From Methylopila turkensis (GTDB lineage: Bacteria; Pseudomonadota; Alphaproteobacteria; Rhizobiales; Methylopilaceae): DNA of 64,000 nt. A model generated the notes under the pieces. It did not search any database and had not been told where the DNA came from. It saw nothing but the letters and a program-made list of their open reading frames with translations. Where the stretch lies: assembly GCF_027922325.1 (NCBI RefSeq), contig NZ_BSFL01000001.1:558001-622000 (forward strand). The letters are read 5' to 3'. The translations under genes and the position numbers were made by a program. Position 1 is the stretch's first letter, and each line of letters starts with the position of its first letter. Of this stretch, positions 62,162-64,000 are shown piece after piece.

Positions 62162-63481
62162 TCAGTTCAGCGGCGGCGACCAGGCCGGATCGGAGGCGAA
62201 TCCCGGCGTCGGGATGCGCTGCTCGTTGCGGCCGGTGACGTCGACGGAATAGATGCGCGGGCCGCCGCCCTGGTCGCGGAAGAACATCAGCACGCGGCCG
62301 TTGGGCGCCCAGGTCGGGCCCTCGTTGTGGAAGCCCTCGGTGAGGATGCGCTCGCCCGAGCCGTCCGGCTTCATCACGCCGATCGCGAACTTGCCGCCGG
62401 ACTGCTTGGTGAAGGCGATCAGGTCGCCGCGCGGCGACCACACCGGCGTGGAATAGCGGCCCTGCCCGAAGGAGATGCGCTGCGCGCCGCCGCCGCCGGC
62501 CGACATGACGTAGATCTGCTGGTTGCCGCCGCGGTCGCTCTCGAACACGATCTGGCTGCCGTCCGGCGAATAGGACGGCGAGGTGTCGATCGCGCCGGAA
62601 TCCGTCAGCCGCGTGGTGGTGCGCGAGCGCAGGTCCATGGCGTAGAGGTTCGAGTCGCCGCCCTGCTGCAGGCTCATGATCACCTTCTGCCCGTCCGGCG
62701 AGAACCGCGGCGAGAAGGTCATGCCGGGGAAGTTGCCGACGACCTCGCGCTGGCCGGTCTCGATGTTGAGCAGGTAGACGCGCGGCTCGGCGCGCCCGAA
62801 CGACATGTAGGTGATCTCCTGGCTCGTCGGGCTGAAGCGCGGGGTCAGCACCAGCTCTTCGCCGCCGGTGATGTAGCGGACGTTGAAGCCGTCCTGGTCC
62901 ATGATGGCGAGGCGCTTGACGCGCTTGTCCTTCGGGCCGCTTTCGTCGACATAGACGACGCGGGTGTCGAAGTAGCCCTTCTCGCCGGTCAGGCGCTCGT
63001 AGATCATGTCGGCGATCAGATGCGCGACCCGGCGCCAGTTCTTGTCGGTGAAGAACTGCTGGCCGTCGAGCTGGTTGCCCGCGAACACGTCCCACAGCCG
63101 GAATTCGGTCCTGAGCCGCCCGTCGCCCTGGCGGACGACCCGGCCCGTGACCAGCGCCTGCGCGTTGATGATGCGCCAGTCGCCGAAGCGCGGGGCGGCG
63201 TCGGTGTTGGTGATCTTCTCGATGAAGGCCTTGTGGTCGATCGGCGCGAACAGGCCGGAGCGCTTCAGGTCCGCCTCGACGACGCTCGCGATGTTGCGCG
63301 CGAGCTCGGCGTCCGCGCCCTGGCCGAGGAAGGCCGGGATCGCGATCGGCAGCGGCTGCACGTTGCCCTGGTTGATGTCGATGTTGACCTGCGCGCGCGC
63401 GGCCGGAGCCAGCGCGGCGAGGCCGAAGAGCGCGACGATCAGGGCCGCGGCGCGGAGCAGTTGAGCAGGCGAGAGCGACAT
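62162..63481 (-). CDS. tolB: Tol-Pal system periplasmic protein TolB
   Basis: TolB links the TolQRA inner-membrane motor to Pal. The 439-aa product has a signal peptide cut after PAARA (residue 29), an N-terminal domain with [20 protein letters not shown], and a six-bladed beta-propeller with repeated blade motifs ([54 protein letters not shown]). It follows tolA on the same strand; pal lies about 60.7 kb away. Confidence 0.96.
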   Translation of the reverse strand: MSLSPAQLLRAAALIVALFGLAALAPAARAQVNIDINQGNVQPLPIAIPAFLGQGADAELARNIASVVEADLKRSGLFAPIDHKAFIEKITNTDAAPRFGDWRIINAQALVTGRVVRQGDGRLRTEFRLWDVFAGNQLDGQQFFTDKNWRRVAHLIADMIYERLTGEKGYFDTRVVYVDESGPKDKRVKRLAIMDQDGFNVRYITGGEELVLTPRFSPTSQEITYMSFGRAEPRVYLLNIETGQREVVGNFPGMTFSPRFSPDGQKVIMSLQQGGDSNLYAMDLRSRTTTRLTDSGAIDTSPSYSPDGSQIVFESDRGGNQQIYVMSAGGGGAQRISFGQGRYSTPVWSPRGDLIAFTKQSGGKFAIGVMKPDGSGERILTEGFHNEGPTWAPNGRVLMFFRDQGGGPRIYSVDVTGRNEQRIPTPGFASDPAWSPPLN

Positions 63482-63617
63482 TCGTGGCTATCCGTTTGAG
63501 GCCGGCGGGCGAGCCGGCGGCGCGGAACGCGTCAGAGCGGGCGGGCGGTCCGGCGGAGCGGAACCGTGAGGGGCGGCATGCCGCGCGAGCGCGGCGAGGC
63601 CGTGGCGGAGACGCGGG

Positions 63618-64000
63618 TCATCCGCCCATCATCTCCTTGGGATCGAAGTTGATCGTCACCTGGCGCCAGTAGTCGTAGGCGTCGGCCGGCAGCTTCAGCG
63701 GCGCGCAGCGCTGGACCGCGCGCGTCGCGGCGCCCGCCGCGGCGCGGAAGGCCGGGTTGGACGAGTTGTTGACCACCGTCGGCCCGTCGCTGAGCGTGCC
63801 GTCGGCGTTCAACGTAAAGGTCACGCGCACGGCCAGGCTGTCGCCGTTCGCGGCCCCGAAAGGCGGGTTCCAGCACTGCATCACCTGCTCGCGCACGGCG
63901 TTGTCGATGCCGTTGCGCTGGGAGAGCGACAGCTTCGTCGCCGTGCCGCGGCTGGTGCCGGCGGTCGTCTCCGGCGCGGTCTCGCGCGCCGCCGTCTGGG
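63618..64000 (-). CDS. tolA: Tol-Pal system protein TolA, C-terminal part
   Basis: Only the 3' end of tolA is inside the window; the reading frame is open to the edge. The visible part is the TonB-like C-terminal domain: NAVREQVMQCWNPPFGAAN, VRVTFTLNADGTLSDGP and the ending YDYWRQVTINFDPKEMMGG. Two Cys (QCWNPP and QRCAPL) match the family disulfide. The alanine-rich stalk would begin beyond position 64000. Confidence 0.92.
   Translation of the reverse strand, partial: QTAARETAPETTAGTSRGTATKLSLSQRNGIDNAVREQVMQCWNPPFGAANGDSLAVRVTFTLNADGTLSDGPTVVNNSSNPAFRAAAGAATRAVQRCAPLKLPADAYDYWRQVTINFDPKEMMGG

Overview
The window is high-GC, gene-dense DNA from an alphaproteobacterium, most likely order Hyphomicrobiales (Rhizobiales). 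The evidence is a MucR/Ros regulator, FlaF and FlbT beside tandem flagellins, FliX divergent from FlgI, TTAA-N7-TTAA boxes of the CtrA type at flagellar promoters, a class II DAHP synthase, a two-polypeptide cobalamin-dependent methionine synthase, and Tol-Pal components. The genus cannot be fixed by reading. I saw no prophage, transposase, CRISPR array, rRNA or tRNA. Almost every gene looks like chromosomal core or common metabolic content.

Layout. 0-1.4 kb: cpoB (cut by the edge) and pal. 1.7-4.5 kb: ethanolamine ammonia-lyase eutBC and a mucR regulator. 4.8-7.6 kb: a YbaL-type cation/proton antiporter and a TetR regulator. 7.6-11.7 kb: flaF-flbT and two flagellins. 12.1-16.5 kb: an RND efflux pump (adaptor and permease). 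16.7-18 kb: a BrnT/BrnA toxin-antitoxin module with a coupled small membrane ORF, and a GFA-family protein. 18-21.7 kb: flgI, cheL/flgJ-like, flgN-like and FlaG-like genes, fliX, then dksA. 22-31 kb: glyS, a hydroxyisobutyrate-dehydrogenase-like enzyme, a GH3 beta-glucosidase, DAHP synthase and an MFS exporter. 31-37 kb: glutathione reductase, an SDR protein, a molybdoenzyme maturation operon (XdhC halves plus a MoeA/MobA-like fusion) and a degenerate class D beta-lactamase homologue. 37.5-43.7 kb: a complete branched-chain amino acid ABC transporter and ccdA. 43.9-49.7 kb: a peptide ABC transporter without its ATPases, then ettA. 49.7-57.3 kb: two methyltransferase-type genes, a MOSC protein, and the methionine cycle block arsR/SAM-methyltransferase - metF - metH (two parts). 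57.5-61.8 kb: GNAT, FhuF-like, GntR, DUF1127 and LysR genes. 61.8-64 kb: a YffB-like gene, tolB and the 3' part of tolA.

How the parts connect. Flagellar promoters share CtrA-type boxes (10044-10058, 11788-11802, 18355-18369, 20654-20669), suggesting cell-cycle control of motility. A 12-bp palindrome, TACCGATCGGTA, and its one-base variants sit before both the TetR gene and the RND pump 5 kb away, predicting a regulator-target pair that the flagellin block now separates. The ArsR/methyltransferase fusion has an ATAAAGA-CA-TCTTTAT operator over its own start codon and is translationally coupled to metF, next to metH, which fits a methionine-cycle regulator. tolA-tolB and pal-cpoB lie at opposite ends of the window on the same strand and in the ancestral order, so the usual tolB-pal junction is broken by about 60.7 kb. 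I found no clearly new multi-gene system. The most unusual items are the split tol-pal locus, the class D beta-lactamase fold whose catalytic residues are replaced, and the three-gene brnTA module.
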